A DNA stretch of 64,000 nucleotides from the NCBI RefSeq assembly GCF_006539865.1, contig NZ_BJNV01000014.1, positions 1 to 64,000 of the forward strand, given 5' to 3'. The position numbers were made by a program, and so were the translations under genes. This stretch comes from Zoogloea ramigera (lineage in GTDB: Bacteria > Pseudomonadota > Gammaproteobacteria > Burkholderiales > Rhodocyclaceae). The notes under the pieces are model-generated. The model was given only the letters and a program-made list of their open reading frames with translations, made no database searches and was not told where the DNA came from. Positions 1-11,123 of this stretch are shown piece by piece (positions within the stretch are counted from its first letter, which is position 1; each line of letters begins with the position of its first letter).

Positions 1-2186
<2,186 letters not shown>

Positions 2187-2204
2187 GGGCGCGATTGTAC
2201 GGGA

Positions 2205-2290
2205 GGTGGGAAATGGGGAGTAGGAAGTAGGTAGTAGGGAGTGGGAACCCCCCAAAAACCCACTACCCACTCCCCACTACCCACTACCCA
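2205..2290. repeat. Inverted pair of heptad tandem repeat arrays
   Basis: Two short tandem arrays with a 7-base period face each other. The left arm (2214-2245) is built of RGGNAGT units and the right arm (2259-2289) of CCCACTN units, so together they could form a long imperfect hairpin. The array lies between the stop codon of the LytTR regulator, which it touches, and the start of ygiQ. Both genes run leftward, so it could end transcription of the regulator. A related CCCACTN array occurs at 61341-61374. Confidence 0.8.
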
Positions 2291-3061
2291 TCAGACCCCC
2301 AGCGCCTCCTTGACCGCCGGCCACTGGCGGCGGCTCACCGGCAGCTGCTCGGGCACCCCGTCGAGCATCACCACCCAGTGGGCCTCGCCGTCCTCGCCGG
2401 TGGTGGCGCGGGCGACGCCCTTCACGGCGTGGCGGGCGATCAGGCAGTTGCGGTGGATGCGCAGGAAGCGCTCGGGGAACTCGTCCTCGAGCTGCACCAG
2501 GGATTCGTCGAGCAGGTATTCGCGCTCGGCGCTGCGCGCCACCACGTATTTCTGCTCGGCCTTCAGGTAGAGCACCTCGGCCACCGGCACCAGCAGGATG
2601 CGGCCGCGCTCGCAGATGCTGAAGTGGCTGCGGATGGCCGGCGCCATCTGGCGCAGGATCTCGTCGGCAGGCGGGCGCAGGCGCCGGGCCTTGGCAATGG
2701 CCTCCGCCAGCCGCGCCGCGCGCACCGGCTTGAGCAGGTAATCCACCGCCGCCAGCTCGAAGGCGCGCACCGCGTATTCGTCGTAGGCGGTGGTGAAGAT
2801 CACCGCCGGCGACTGGGGCAGCCGCCCCAGGTGGCGGGCCAGCTCGATGCCGTCCATGGCCGGCATCCGGATGTCGGTGAGCACCAGGTCGACGGGCTCG
2901 CGCTCCAGCACCGCCAGGGCCTCGACGCCGCTGGCCGCCATGCCGGCGATGCGGGTCGGCTGGGTATCGGCGATGTCGCCCAGAAGATCGCGCAGGCGGT
3001 CGCGGGCCGGCGCCTCGTCATCGACGATCAGCACCGACAGGGGGGCGAAGTCGGTGCTCAT
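2291..3061 (-). CDS. LytTR family response regulator (AlgR-like)
   Basis: This 256-residue protein has an N-terminal receiver domain with acidic pair D14-D15, phosphoacceptor D63 (LTDIRMPAMDG) and the conserved lysine in LLKPV near residue 113. A LytTR DNA-binding domain fills the last 100 residues (FLRIHRNCLIAR). It should bind promoter DNA after phosphorylation by the kinase encoded just upstream, whose stop overlaps its start by 4 bases. The pair sits opposite argH as AlgZ/AlgR pairs do in related bacteria. The regulon cannot be read here; in pseudomonads AlgR controls surface and pilus traits, which is only a hint. Confidence 0.9.
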   Translation of the reverse strand: MSTDFAPLSVLIVDDEAPARDRLRDLLGDIADTQPTRIAGMAASGVEALAVLEREPVDLVLTDIRMPAMDGIELARHLGRLPQSPAVIFTTAYDEYAVRAFELAAVDYLLKPVRAARLAEAIAKARRLRPPADEILRQMAPAIRSHFSICERGRILLVPVAEVLYLKAEQKYVVARSAEREYLLDESLVQLEDEFPERFLRIHRNCLIARHAVKGVARATTGEDGEAHWVVMLDGVPEQLPVSRRQWPAVKEALGV

Positions 3062-4089
3062 GGGCGAGGCCGCGGCGCCGCGGCGCGGAAGGGCAGCACG
3101 ATGCGGACGCGGTAGGCGTCGGGCTCCTGCTGGGTGTCGAGGGTGGCTTCAAGGTCGTAGAACAGCATCAGTCGCTCACGGATATTGTCGAGGGCCATGC
3201 GGTTGCCCGGCTGCTGGCTGGTCGGGTCGGGCAGCGGGTTGGCAATCTCGATGTGCACCACCGGCCCGCGCCGCGCGATGGTAATCGAAACCGTGCCCGG
3301 CCCGACACCCGGCTCGATGCCGTGGAAGACGGCGTTCTCGACCAGCGGCTGGAGCAGGAAGGGCGGCACCAGCGCCGTGTCGGCCGCGGCATCGCGCTGC
3401 CAGGCCACCTGCAGGCGCTCGCCCAGGCGCAGGCTCTCGAGGCTCAGGTAGCGCTCGCACAGGGCGAGCTCGTCGGCGAGCGGGATCAGCTCGCGGTTGT
3501 CCTGCATCAGCGCGCGGAACAGGTCAGCCAGCTCTTCGAGCGCCTCCTCGGCCCGCCGCGGGTTGGCCCGCAGCACGCCGAGCACGCCGTTGAGGCTGTT
3601 GAACAGGAAGTGCGGGCGGATCCGCGCCGTCAGCGCCAGCAGGCGCGCCTCGGCCAGCGCCGGCTCGTGGGCGGCCACGTGGCGGCGAAAGTAAACCAGC
3701 ACGCACAGCGCCGCCGCCAGCGCCCAGCCCACCACCCGCACCAGGCCGCCATCGGCCGAGGCCAGCAGGCCATGGCTGAAGACGGCGCCCCCGGCCACCA
3801 CGCCCGCCACCGCCAGCCAGCCCACCACCGCTGCGCAGCGGGCCAGCCACGGCTGGAGCAGGAAAAGGAGCGCCACCGCGAGGATCAGCGGGAATTCCAC
3901 CCGCATCGCCATGTCCAACAACTCATCAGGCAGCAGCGAGACATCGGCATTGCGCAGCAGCACTGCCACCACCGCCAGCCCGTTCACAAGCAGCAGGATG
4001 CGCAGCACGACGCCCAGGTTGCGGAAGTCCGGCAGCGCCCGGGGCGCCTCCGCAGCCCCGGCGAGATGCGGGTTTTGCTTTATAATCAT
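3058..4089 (-). CDS. Sensor histidine kinase, LytS/AlgZ type
   Basis: The 343-residue protein has four to five predicted membrane segments in the first 135 residues. These are followed by the His_kinase motif RIRPHFLFNSLNG with phosphoacceptor H160, and an ATP-binding region with VENAVFHGIEPG and ALDNIRERL. This is the short kinase type that pairs with LytTR regulators. The ATG at 4089 is kept because MIIKQNPHLAG precedes a typical first helix, although no strong ribosome site is seen. It overlaps its regulator by 4 bases, so the two are translationally coupled. It is divergent from argH with 85 bases between the starts. Confidence 0.9.
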   Translation of the reverse strand: MIIKQNPHLAGAAEAPRALPDFRNLGVVLRILLLVNGLAVVAVLLRNADVSLLPDELLDMAMRVEFPLILAVALLFLLQPWLARCAAVVGWLAVAGVVAGGAVFSHGLLASADGGLVRVVGWALAAALCVLVYFRRHVAAHEPALAEARLLALTARIRPHFLFNSLNGVLGVLRANPRRAEEALEELADLFRALMQDNRELIPLADELALCERYLSLESLRLGERLQVAWQRDAAADTALVPPFLLQPLVENAVFHGIEPGVGPGTVSITIARRGPVVHIEIANPLPDPTSQQPGNRMALDNIRERLMLFYDLEATLDTQQEPDAYRVRIVLPFRAAAPRPRP

Positions 4090-4174
4090 GGGTCAACACA
4101 TGGGCTGAAAGCGAGTCTCCACGCGATTCTCCGGCCCGCTCCCTCATCGCACAAGGCATTAATTGACATCGACT

Positions 4175-5632
4175 ATGGCAGATCAATCCGCGCCCCAGGA
4201 CAACCCCGCCAAGGCCTGGTCCGGCCGCTTCTCCGAACCCGTCTCCGATCTGGTCAAGCGCTACACCGCCAGCGTGTTCTTCGACAAGCGCATGGCCGCC
4301 CAGGATATCCGCGGCTCGCTGGCCCACGCCAGGATGCTGGCCCGCCAGGGCATCATCGGCGCCACTGATCTCGCCGACATCGAGCGTGGCATGGCGCAGA
4401 TCATCGCCGAGATCGAGCGCGGCGAGTTTGCCTGGAACCTCGACGACGAGGACGTCCACCTCAACATCGAAAAACGCCTCACCGCGCTGGTCGGCGACGC
4501 CGGCAAGCGCCTGCACACCGGCCGCAGCCGCAATGACCAGGTCGCCACCGACATCCGCCTGTGGCTGCGCGACGCCATCGACACCATCCTCGGCCTGATC
4601 CGCGAGTTCCAGCTGGCCGTGCTCGAGCTGGCCGAACACCACGCCGACACCCCGCTGCCCGGCTTCACCCACCTGCAGGTCGCCCAGCCGGTCACCTTCG
4701 GCCACCACCTGATGGCCTACTTCGAGATGACCCGCCGCGACGCCGAGCGCTTTGCCGACTGCCGCAAGCGGGTCAACCGCCTGCCGCTGGGCGCCGCCGC
4801 GCTGGCCGGCACCACCTTCCCGATCGACCGCGAGTTCGTCGCCGCCGAGCTGGGCTTCGACGAGGTGTGCTTCAACTCCCTCGACGCGGTCTCCGATCGC
4901 GACTTCGCCATCGAGTTCTGCGCCGCCTCGTCGCTGCTCATGACCCACCTGTCGCGCCTCTCCGAAGAGCTCATCCTGTGGATGAGCCCGCGGGTCGGCT
5001 TCATCGACCTGGCCGACCGCTTCTGCACCGGCAGCTCGATCATGCCGCAAAAGAAGAACCCCGACGTGCCCGAGCTGGTGCGTGGCAAGACCGGCCGCGT
5101 CAATGGCAGCCTGATCGCCCTGCTGACCCTCATGAAGGGCCAGCCCCTGGCCTACAACAAGGACAACCAGGAAGACAAGGAACCCCTCTTCGACACCGCC
5201 GACACCGTCATCGACACCCTGCGCATCTACGCCGACATGATGGGCAGCCGCACCGATGCCGACGGCACGCGTGTGTTCAACGTGCGCGTCAAGCGTGAGG
5301 CCATGCGCGCCGCGCTGCGCCAGGGCTACGCCACCGCCACCGACCTCGCCGACTACCTGGTCAAGAAGGGCCTGCCCTTCCGCGACGCCCACGAGGCCGT
5401 CGCGCTGGCCGTGCGCGGCGCCGAGAAGCGCGGCATCGACCTGCCCGAGTTCACCCTCGACGAGCTCAAGGCCGAGATGGCCGAGGTGCCCCGCGCCGTG
5501 CCGCTGCTCGAGGCCGACGTGGCCCATGTGCTCACCGTCGAAGGCTCCCTCGCCGCCCGCCAGCACATCGGCGGCACCGCCCCCACCCAGGTCCGCGCCG
5601 CGATCGCCCGGGCACGGGCAGCCCTGGCCTGA
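4175..5632 (+). CDS. argH: Argininosuccinate lyase
   Basis: This cytosolic enzyme splits argininosuccinate to arginine and fumarate in the last step of arginine synthesis. The product of 485 residues has the fumarase/aspartase superfamily signature [11 protein letters not shown] near residue 286 with the mobile catalytic serine, and [12 protein letters not shown] near residue 110. The start is uncertain. The ATG at 4175 fits family N-termini, but a TTG at 4163 has an AAGG ribosome site 6 bases upstream and would add MTST. A TATAAT at 4081-4086 could serve as a -10 box. A protein kinase gene follows after 10 bases and may be cotranscribed. Confidence 0.96.
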   Translation: MADQSAPQDNPAKAWSGRFSEPVSDLVKRYTASVFFDKRMAAQDIRGSLAHARMLARQGIIGATDLADIERGMAQIIAEIERGEFAWNLDDEDVHLNIEKRLTALVGDAGKRLHTGRSRNDQVATDIRLWLRDAIDTILGLIREFQLAVLELAEHHADTPLPGFTHLQVAQPVTFGHHLMAYFEMTRRDAERFADCRKRVNRLPLGAAALAGTTFPIDREFVAAELGFDEVCFNSLDAVSDRDFAIEFCAASSLLMTHLSRLSEELILWMSPRVGFIDLADRFCTGSSIMPQKKNPDVPELVRGKTGRVNGSLIALLTLMKGQPLAYNKDNQEDKEPLFDTADTVIDTLRIYADMMGSRTDADGTRVFNVRVKREAMRAALRQGYATATDLADYLVKKGLPFRDAHEAVALAVRGAEKRGIDLPEFTLDELKAEMAEVPRAVPLLEADVAHVLTVEGSLAARQHIGGTAPTQVRAAIARARAALA

Positions 5633-5642
5633 GGCACGCACC

Positions 5643-6923
<1,281 letters not shown>

Positions 6924-6996
6924 GCGCGCCGCCCCCCGGCGCCGTCGACGGCCATCGCCGCCCCCCGTTTTACCCGCCGCCTGACCATCCGCCCCA

Positions 6997-7033
6997 TGCG
7001 CCACGATGGCGCAGCACGCACCAACCCGGTGCC
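6997..7033 (+). promoter_or_regulatory. Tandem NtrC-like binding sites
   Basis: Two 17-base palindromes match the NtrC consensus TGCACC-N5-GGTGCA. Site 1 (6997-7013) is TGCGCC-N5-GGCGCA; site 2 (7017-7033) is CGCACC-N5-GGTGCC with a perfect GCACC/GGTGC core. Their centres are 20 bases apart, about two helical turns, and lie about 100-120 bases upstream of the predicted sigma-54 start, as is usual for NtrC enhancers. Confidence 0.7.
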
Positions 7034-7095
7034 CGCCACCGGCAGCCGGCCACCCCAGCCTGGCCAGAAACCCCGCCAGATCAAGGCTGCGGTCC

Positions 7096-7112
7096 TTGGC
7101 ATGGAACCTGCT
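7096..7112 (+). promoter_or_regulatory. Sigma-54 promoter of nirB
   Basis: TTGGCATGGAACCTGCT matches the sigma-54 pattern TTGGCACG-N4-TTGCW: GG at 7098-7099 and GC at 7110-7111 are separated by exactly 10 bases. Transcription would begin near 7122. Together with the NtrC-like sites this predicts nitrogen-limitation control of nitrite reduction. Confidence 0.7.
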
Positions 7113-7294
7113 AAAGATCATCCAAGCCCGACGGCAGCGCCGCCGCGGGCCCTTTGCCTCCGCCAACGACGGCGGGACCGGAGCGAGCCTGACGCGCCAA
7201 CGCGCGGCGCTCGCCAGTTCCAACCCGACCTTGATCCGCGTTCCGCGGGGGCCCAGTCAGCCGCGTCACTCACCCCGGTGAGCCAGACGCCCTG

Positions 7295-7331
7295 ATCCTG
7301 CATGGCCTCTCCGGGCCCGGACGTGCAGGAT
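7295..7331 (+). promoter_or_regulatory. Leader hairpin covering the nirB ribosome binding site
   Basis: ATCCTGCA (7295-7302) is perfectly complementary to TGCAGGAT (7324-7331). The downstream arm contains AGGA (7327-7330), the ribosome binding site 6 bases before the nirB ATG. Pairing would hide the site. Whether this is a regulated switch is not known; nitrate-assimilation leaders in other bacteria are controlled by NasT or NasR proteins. Confidence 0.5.
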
Positions 7332-7336
7332 TCCCC

Positions 7337-9886
7337 ATGAAAATCATCGTTGTCGGTCACGGCATGGTGGGCCACAAGTTCCTCGAGGAACTCCACCAGC
7401 TGAACCTCCCCCACGCCGAAGTCAGCGTGCTGTGCGAAGAACCGCGCCCCGCCTACGACCGGGTGCATCTGTCCGAATTCTTCGCCGGAAAGAGCGCCGA
7501 AGACCTGTCCCTGGTGGCACCGGGCTTCTTCGGGCAGACCGGCTTCTCGCTCCGCCTCAAGGCCCGCGCCAGCGCCATCGACCGCCGCAAGAAGACCGTC
7601 ACCACCGCCGACGGCGAAGTGCTGGCCTACGACAAGCTGGTGCTGGCCACCGGCTCGGTGCCTTTCGTGCCGCCGGTGAGCGGCAACGACCGCGCCGACT
7701 GCTTCGTCTATCGCACCATCGAAGACCTCGAAGGCATGACCGAATGCGGCGCCCGCTCGCAAAGCGGCGTGGTGGTGGGCGGCGGCCTGCTCGGCCTCGA
7801 ATGCGCCAAGGCCCTGCGTGACCTCGGCCTCGAGACCCACGTGGTGGAGTTCGCCCCGCGCCTGATGGCGGTGCAGGTGGATGACGACGGCGGCCGCGTG
7901 CTGCGCAGCAAGATCGAAGCCCTCGGCGTGCAGGTGCACACCAACCGCAACACCGTCGAGATCACCGACGGCGCCCGCGCCCGCCACCGCATGGTGTTCG
8001 CCGACGGCAGCCACCTCGAGGCCGACATGATCGTGTTCTCCGCCGGCATCCGCCCACGGGACGAGCTGGCCCGCCAGCACGCCCTGGCGGTGGGCGCCCG
8101 CGGCGGCATCGCGGTGGACGACCACTGCCGCACCAGCGATCGCGACATCTACGCCATCGGCGAATGCGCGGCCTGGAAGGACCAGACCTTCGGCCTGGTC
8201 GCCCCGGGCTACGAAATGGCCCGCGTCGCCGCCCGCCACCTGGCCGGCCAGAGCGACGCCGCCTTCGCCGGCGCCGACATGAGCACCAAGCTCAAGCTGA
8301 TGGGCGTGGACGTGGCCAGCATCGGCGACGCCCAGGGCAAGACGCCCGGCTGCCGCAGTTTCCGCTACGCCGACGAGCTGAAGCAGATCTACAAGAAGAT
8401 CGTGACGAGCGCTGACGGCAAGCGGCTGATCGGCGCGGTGCTGGTGGGCAACGCCGACGAATACGGCACCCTCCTGCAGATGGCCCAGAACGGCATCGCG
8501 CTGCCGGCTGCGCCGGAGTTCCTGATCCTGCCGGCCAGCGACGGCCAGGCCAAGCCCGGCCTGGGCGTGGATGCCCTGCCCGACAGCGCCCAGATCTGCT
8601 CGTGCAACAACGTGAGCAAGGGCCAGATCTGCGCGGCGGTCGAAGGCGGCGCCACCACCATCGGCGAACTCAAGGCCTGCACCAAGGCCGGCGCCACCTG
8701 CGGCGGCTGCGTACCGCTGGTCACCCAGGTGATGAAGGCAGAGATGGCCCGCCGCGGGATGGCGGTGAACAACCACCTGTGCGAACACTTCGCCCACTCC
8801 CGCCAGGCGCTGTACCACCTCGTCCGCGTGGGCCAGATCAAGACCTTCGACGAACTCCTCGCCCGCCACGGCCAGGGCCTCGGCTGCGACATCTGCAAGC
8901 CCACCGCGGCCAGCATCCTCGCCTCGTGCTGGAACGACTTCGTGTTGAAGGACGACCTGGCCAGCCTGCAGGACAGCAACGACTACTTCCTGGGGAACAT
9001 CCAGAAGGACGGCAGCTACTCGGTGGTGCCGCGCATGGCGGGCGGCGAAGTGACGCCGGACGGCCTGATCGCCGTCGGCCAGGTGGCCAAGAAATACGGC
9101 CTCTACACCAAGGTCACCGGCGGCCAGCGGATCGACCTGTTCGGCGCCCGCGTCGAGCAGCTGCCCTTCATCTGGGAAGAGCTGATCGCCGCCGGCTTCG
9201 AATCGGGCCACGCCTACGGCAAGAGCCTGCGCACCGTCAAAAGCTGCGTCGGCTCCACCTGGTGCCGCTACGGCGTGGGCGACAGCGTCGGCCTGGCGGT
9301 GGAACTCGAGAACCGCTACAAGGGCCTCCGCGCGCCGCACAAGATCAAGTTCGGTGTGTCCGGCTGCACCCGCGAGTGCGCCGAAGCCCAGGGCAAGGAC
9401 GTGGGCATCATCGCCACCGACAAGGGCTGGAACCTGTATGTGTGCGGCAACGGCGGCATGAAGCCGCGCCACGCCGAGCTGCTGGCCTCCGACCTCAGCA
9501 AGGAGGCGCTGGTCCAGCTGATCGACCGCTTCCTGATGTTCTACGTGCGCACCGCCGACCGCCTGCAGCGCACCAGCACCTGGCGCGACAACCTGGAAGG
9601 TGGCCTCGACTACCTGAAGGACGTGGTGCTGAACGACAGCCTCGGCCTCGCCGCAGAGCTAGAGGCGCAGATGCAGCACGTGGTGGACAGCTACCAGTGC
9701 GAATGGAAGACCGCCGTCACCACCCCCGATGTGCGCAAGCGCTTCCGCTCCTTTGTAAACAGCGACAAGGCCGACGAGCACATCGTCTTCGTCGAGGAGC
9801 GCGGCCAGATTCGCCCCGCCCGCCCCGACGAATGCCCCGCCACCCCGGCCACCGGCGACGCCGCCGAGCTCGCCACCACCGCCTGA
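7337..9886 (+). CDS. nirB: Assimilatory-type NADH-nitrite reductase, large subunit
   Basis: This 849-residue flavo-, iron-sulfur and siroheme enzyme reduces nitrite to ammonium with NAD(P)H in the cytosol. An N-terminal FAD/NAD(P)-binding half (MKIIVVGHGMVGHKFLEEL) is followed by a BFD-like [2Fe-2S] region near residues 420-467 (CSCNNVSKG, CGGCVP) and a second, cysteine-poor BFD-like repeat (GLGCDICKP). The nitrite/sulfite reductase half has the siroheme and 4Fe-4S cysteines in SCVGSTWCRYG and VSGCTRECAEAQGKD near residues 635-685. Length is typical. It leads an operon with nirD, nirC and a phosphatase-kinase gene. Confidence 0.97.
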   Translation: MKIIVVGHGMVGHKFLEELHQLNLPHAEVSVLCEEPRPAYDRVHLSEFFAGKSAEDLSLVAPGFFGQTGFSLRLKARASAIDRRKKTVTTADGEVLAYDKLVLATGSVPFVPPVSGNDRADCFVYRTIEDLEGMTECGARSQSGVVVGGGLLGLECAKALRDLGLETHVVEFAPRLMAVQVDDDGGRVLRSKIEALGVQVHTNRNTVEITDGARARHRMVFADGSHLEADMIVFSAGIRPRDELARQHALAVGARGGIAVDDHCRTSDRDIYAIGECAAWKDQTFGLVAPGYEMARVAARHLAGQSDAAFAGADMSTKLKLMGVDVASIGDAQGKTPGCRSFRYADELKQIYKKIVTSADGKRLIGAVLVGNADEYGTLLQMAQNGIALPAAPEFLILPASDGQAKPGLGVDALPDSAQICSCNNVSKGQICAAVEGGATTIGELKACTKAGATCGGCVPLVTQVMKAEMARRGMAVNNHLCEHFAHSRQALYHLVRVGQIKTFDELLARHGQGLGCDICKPTAASILASCWNDFVLKDDLASLQDSNDYFLGNIQKDGSYSVVPRMAGGEVTPDGLIAVGQVAKKYGLYTKVTGGQRIDLFGARVEQLPFIWEELIAAGFESGHAYGKSLRTVKSCVGSTWCRYGVGDSVGLAVELENRYKGLRAPHKIKFGVSGCTRECAEAQGKDVGIIATDKGWNLYVCGNGGMKPRHAELLASDLSKEALVQLIDRFLMFYVRTADRLQRTSTWRDNLEGGLDYLKDVVLNDSLGLAAELEAQMQHVVDSYQCEWKTAVTTPDVRKRFRSFVNSDKADEHIVFVEERGQIRPARPDECPATPATGDAAELATTA

Positions 9887-9897
9887 GGAGCCCCGCC

Positions 9898-10236
9898 ATG
9901 AGCATCGAACCCCTCGTCTGGACCACCGTCTGCGCGGTGGACGACATTCTGCCCGACACCGGCGTGTGCGCCCTGGCCGAGGGCCGCCCCGTGGCGGTCT
10001 TCCGGGTCGGCCACACCCAGTTCTACGCCATCGACAACGTCGACCCGAAATCCGGCGCCAGCGTGCTGTCGCGGGGCCTGGTCGGCAACCTGGGCAAGCA
10101 CGTCGTCGTCGCCTCGCCGCTCTACAAGAACCACTTCGACCTCAGCGACGGCGTCTGCCTGGAAGCCCCCGAGCACTCCGTGCGCGCCCACTCGGTGCGG
10201 GTCGAGGACGGCCGCGTGCTGGTCGCCCTGGGCTGA
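9898..10236 (+). CDS. nirD: NADH-nitrite reductase, small subunit
   Basis: This 112-residue Rieske-like protein of the NirD family partners NirB. The Rieske fold is recognisable (FYAIDNVDPKSGASVLSRG, ASPLYKNHFDLSDG), but the cysteine and histidine cluster ligands are absent, as is normal for NirD. The start at 9898 has GAGGAG 7 bases upstream and lies 11 bases after the nirB stop. Confidence 0.95.
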   Translation: MSIEPLVWTTVCAVDDILPDTGVCALAEGRPVAVFRVGHTQFYAIDNVDPKSGASVLSRGLVGNLGKHVVVASPLYKNHFDLSDGVCLEAPEHSVRAHSVRVEDGRVLVALG

Positions 10237-10281
10237 CGCCTGCCCGAACAACAAGATCGCCTGAACTAAAAAGGAAACAAC

Positions 10282-11094
10282 ATGGCCTACCTCGCCCCCG
10301 CCGAGTTCGTCACCAAAATGGTGGACGCCGGCGAATCCAAGCTGCTGATGTCCACCCGCGACACCCTGATCCGCGCCTACATGGCCGGCGCCATCCTCGC
10401 GCTGGCCGCCGCCTTCGCGGTGACGGTGTCGGTGAACTCCGCCAACCCGCTGATCGGCGCCCTGCTCTTCCCGGTCGGCTTCTGCATGCTCTACCTGCTC
10501 GGCTTCGACCTCCTCACCGGCGTGTTCACCCTCGCCCCGCTGGCGGTGTTCGACAAGCGCCCCGGCGCCACCTGGAACGGCGTGCTGCGCAACTGGGGGC
10601 TGGTGTTCACCGGCAACTTCGCCGGCGCGCTGACCGTCGCGGTGTTCATGGCCATCATCTTCACCAACGGCTTCACCGAGGCCCCCAACGCCGTCGGCCA
10701 GAAGATCGGCCACATCGGCGAGGGGCGTACCGTCGGCTACGCCGCCCACGGCGCCGCCGGCATGCTCACGCTGTTCGTGCGCGCGGTGATGTGCAACTGG
10801 ATGGTGTCCACCGGCGTGGTCGCCGCGATGATGTCCACCAGCGTGTCGGGCAAGGTCATCGCCATGTGGATGCCGATCCTGGTGTTCTTCTACATGGGCT
10901 TCGAGCACAGCATCGTCAACATGTACCTGTTCCCGTCGGGCCTGATGCTGGGCGGCAACTTCACCTTCATGGACTACATGATCTGGAACGAGATCCCCAC
11001 CGTGCTGGGCAACCTGGTGGGCGGCCTGACCTTCGTCGGCGCCACGCTGTACTCCACCCACTACAAGACCGCGCCCAAGCGCCGCGCCGCCTGA
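10282..11094 (+). CDS. nirC: Formate/nitrite transporter (FNT) family channel
   Basis: The 270-residue membrane protein has six predicted transmembrane helices and FNT features (AGAILALAAAF, LFTGNFAGAL-type segments, NWMVSTGVV). FNT channels move nitrite or formate across the inner membrane; the position right after nirBD argues for nitrite. The start has AAGGA 6 bases upstream and follows nirD by 45 bases. Confidence 0.92.
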   Translation: MAYLAPAEFVTKMVDAGESKLLMSTRDTLIRAYMAGAILALAAAFAVTVSVNSANPLIGALLFPVGFCMLYLLGFDLLTGVFTLAPLAVFDKRPGATWNGVLRNWGLVFTGNFAGALTVAVFMAIIFTNGFTEAPNAVGQKIGHIGEGRTVGYAAHGAAGMLTLFVRAVMCNWMVSTGVVAAMMSTSVSGKVIAMWMPILVFFYMGFEHSIVNMYLFPSGLMLGGNFTFMDYMIWNEIPTVLGNLVGGLTFVGATLYSTHYKTAPKRRAA

Positions 11095-11123
11095 GCGCCC
11101 GCGCCGGCCGAGGGGCACATCCC

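Larger units (their letters stand above)
6924..7336 (+). other. Intergenic control region and leader of the nirB operon
   Basis: No gene is seen in these 413 bases. They contain, in order, two NtrC-like palindromes, a sigma-54 promoter and an untranslated leader of roughly 215 bases with small hairpins, including CTCAC/GTGAG at 7269-7282 and one covering the nirB ribosome site. Each is listed separately. Confidence 0.7.

Noticed and set aside
7118..9472. Antisense frame of 784 codons opposite nirB
   Set aside because: A GC shadow of nirB, whose iron-sulfur and siroheme motifs are intact.
9966..11123. N-terminal extension of the phosphatase-kinase frame
   Set aside because: It overlaps nirD and nirC in another frame and is Arg/Pro-rich; the PP2C domain starts at the ATG at 11124.
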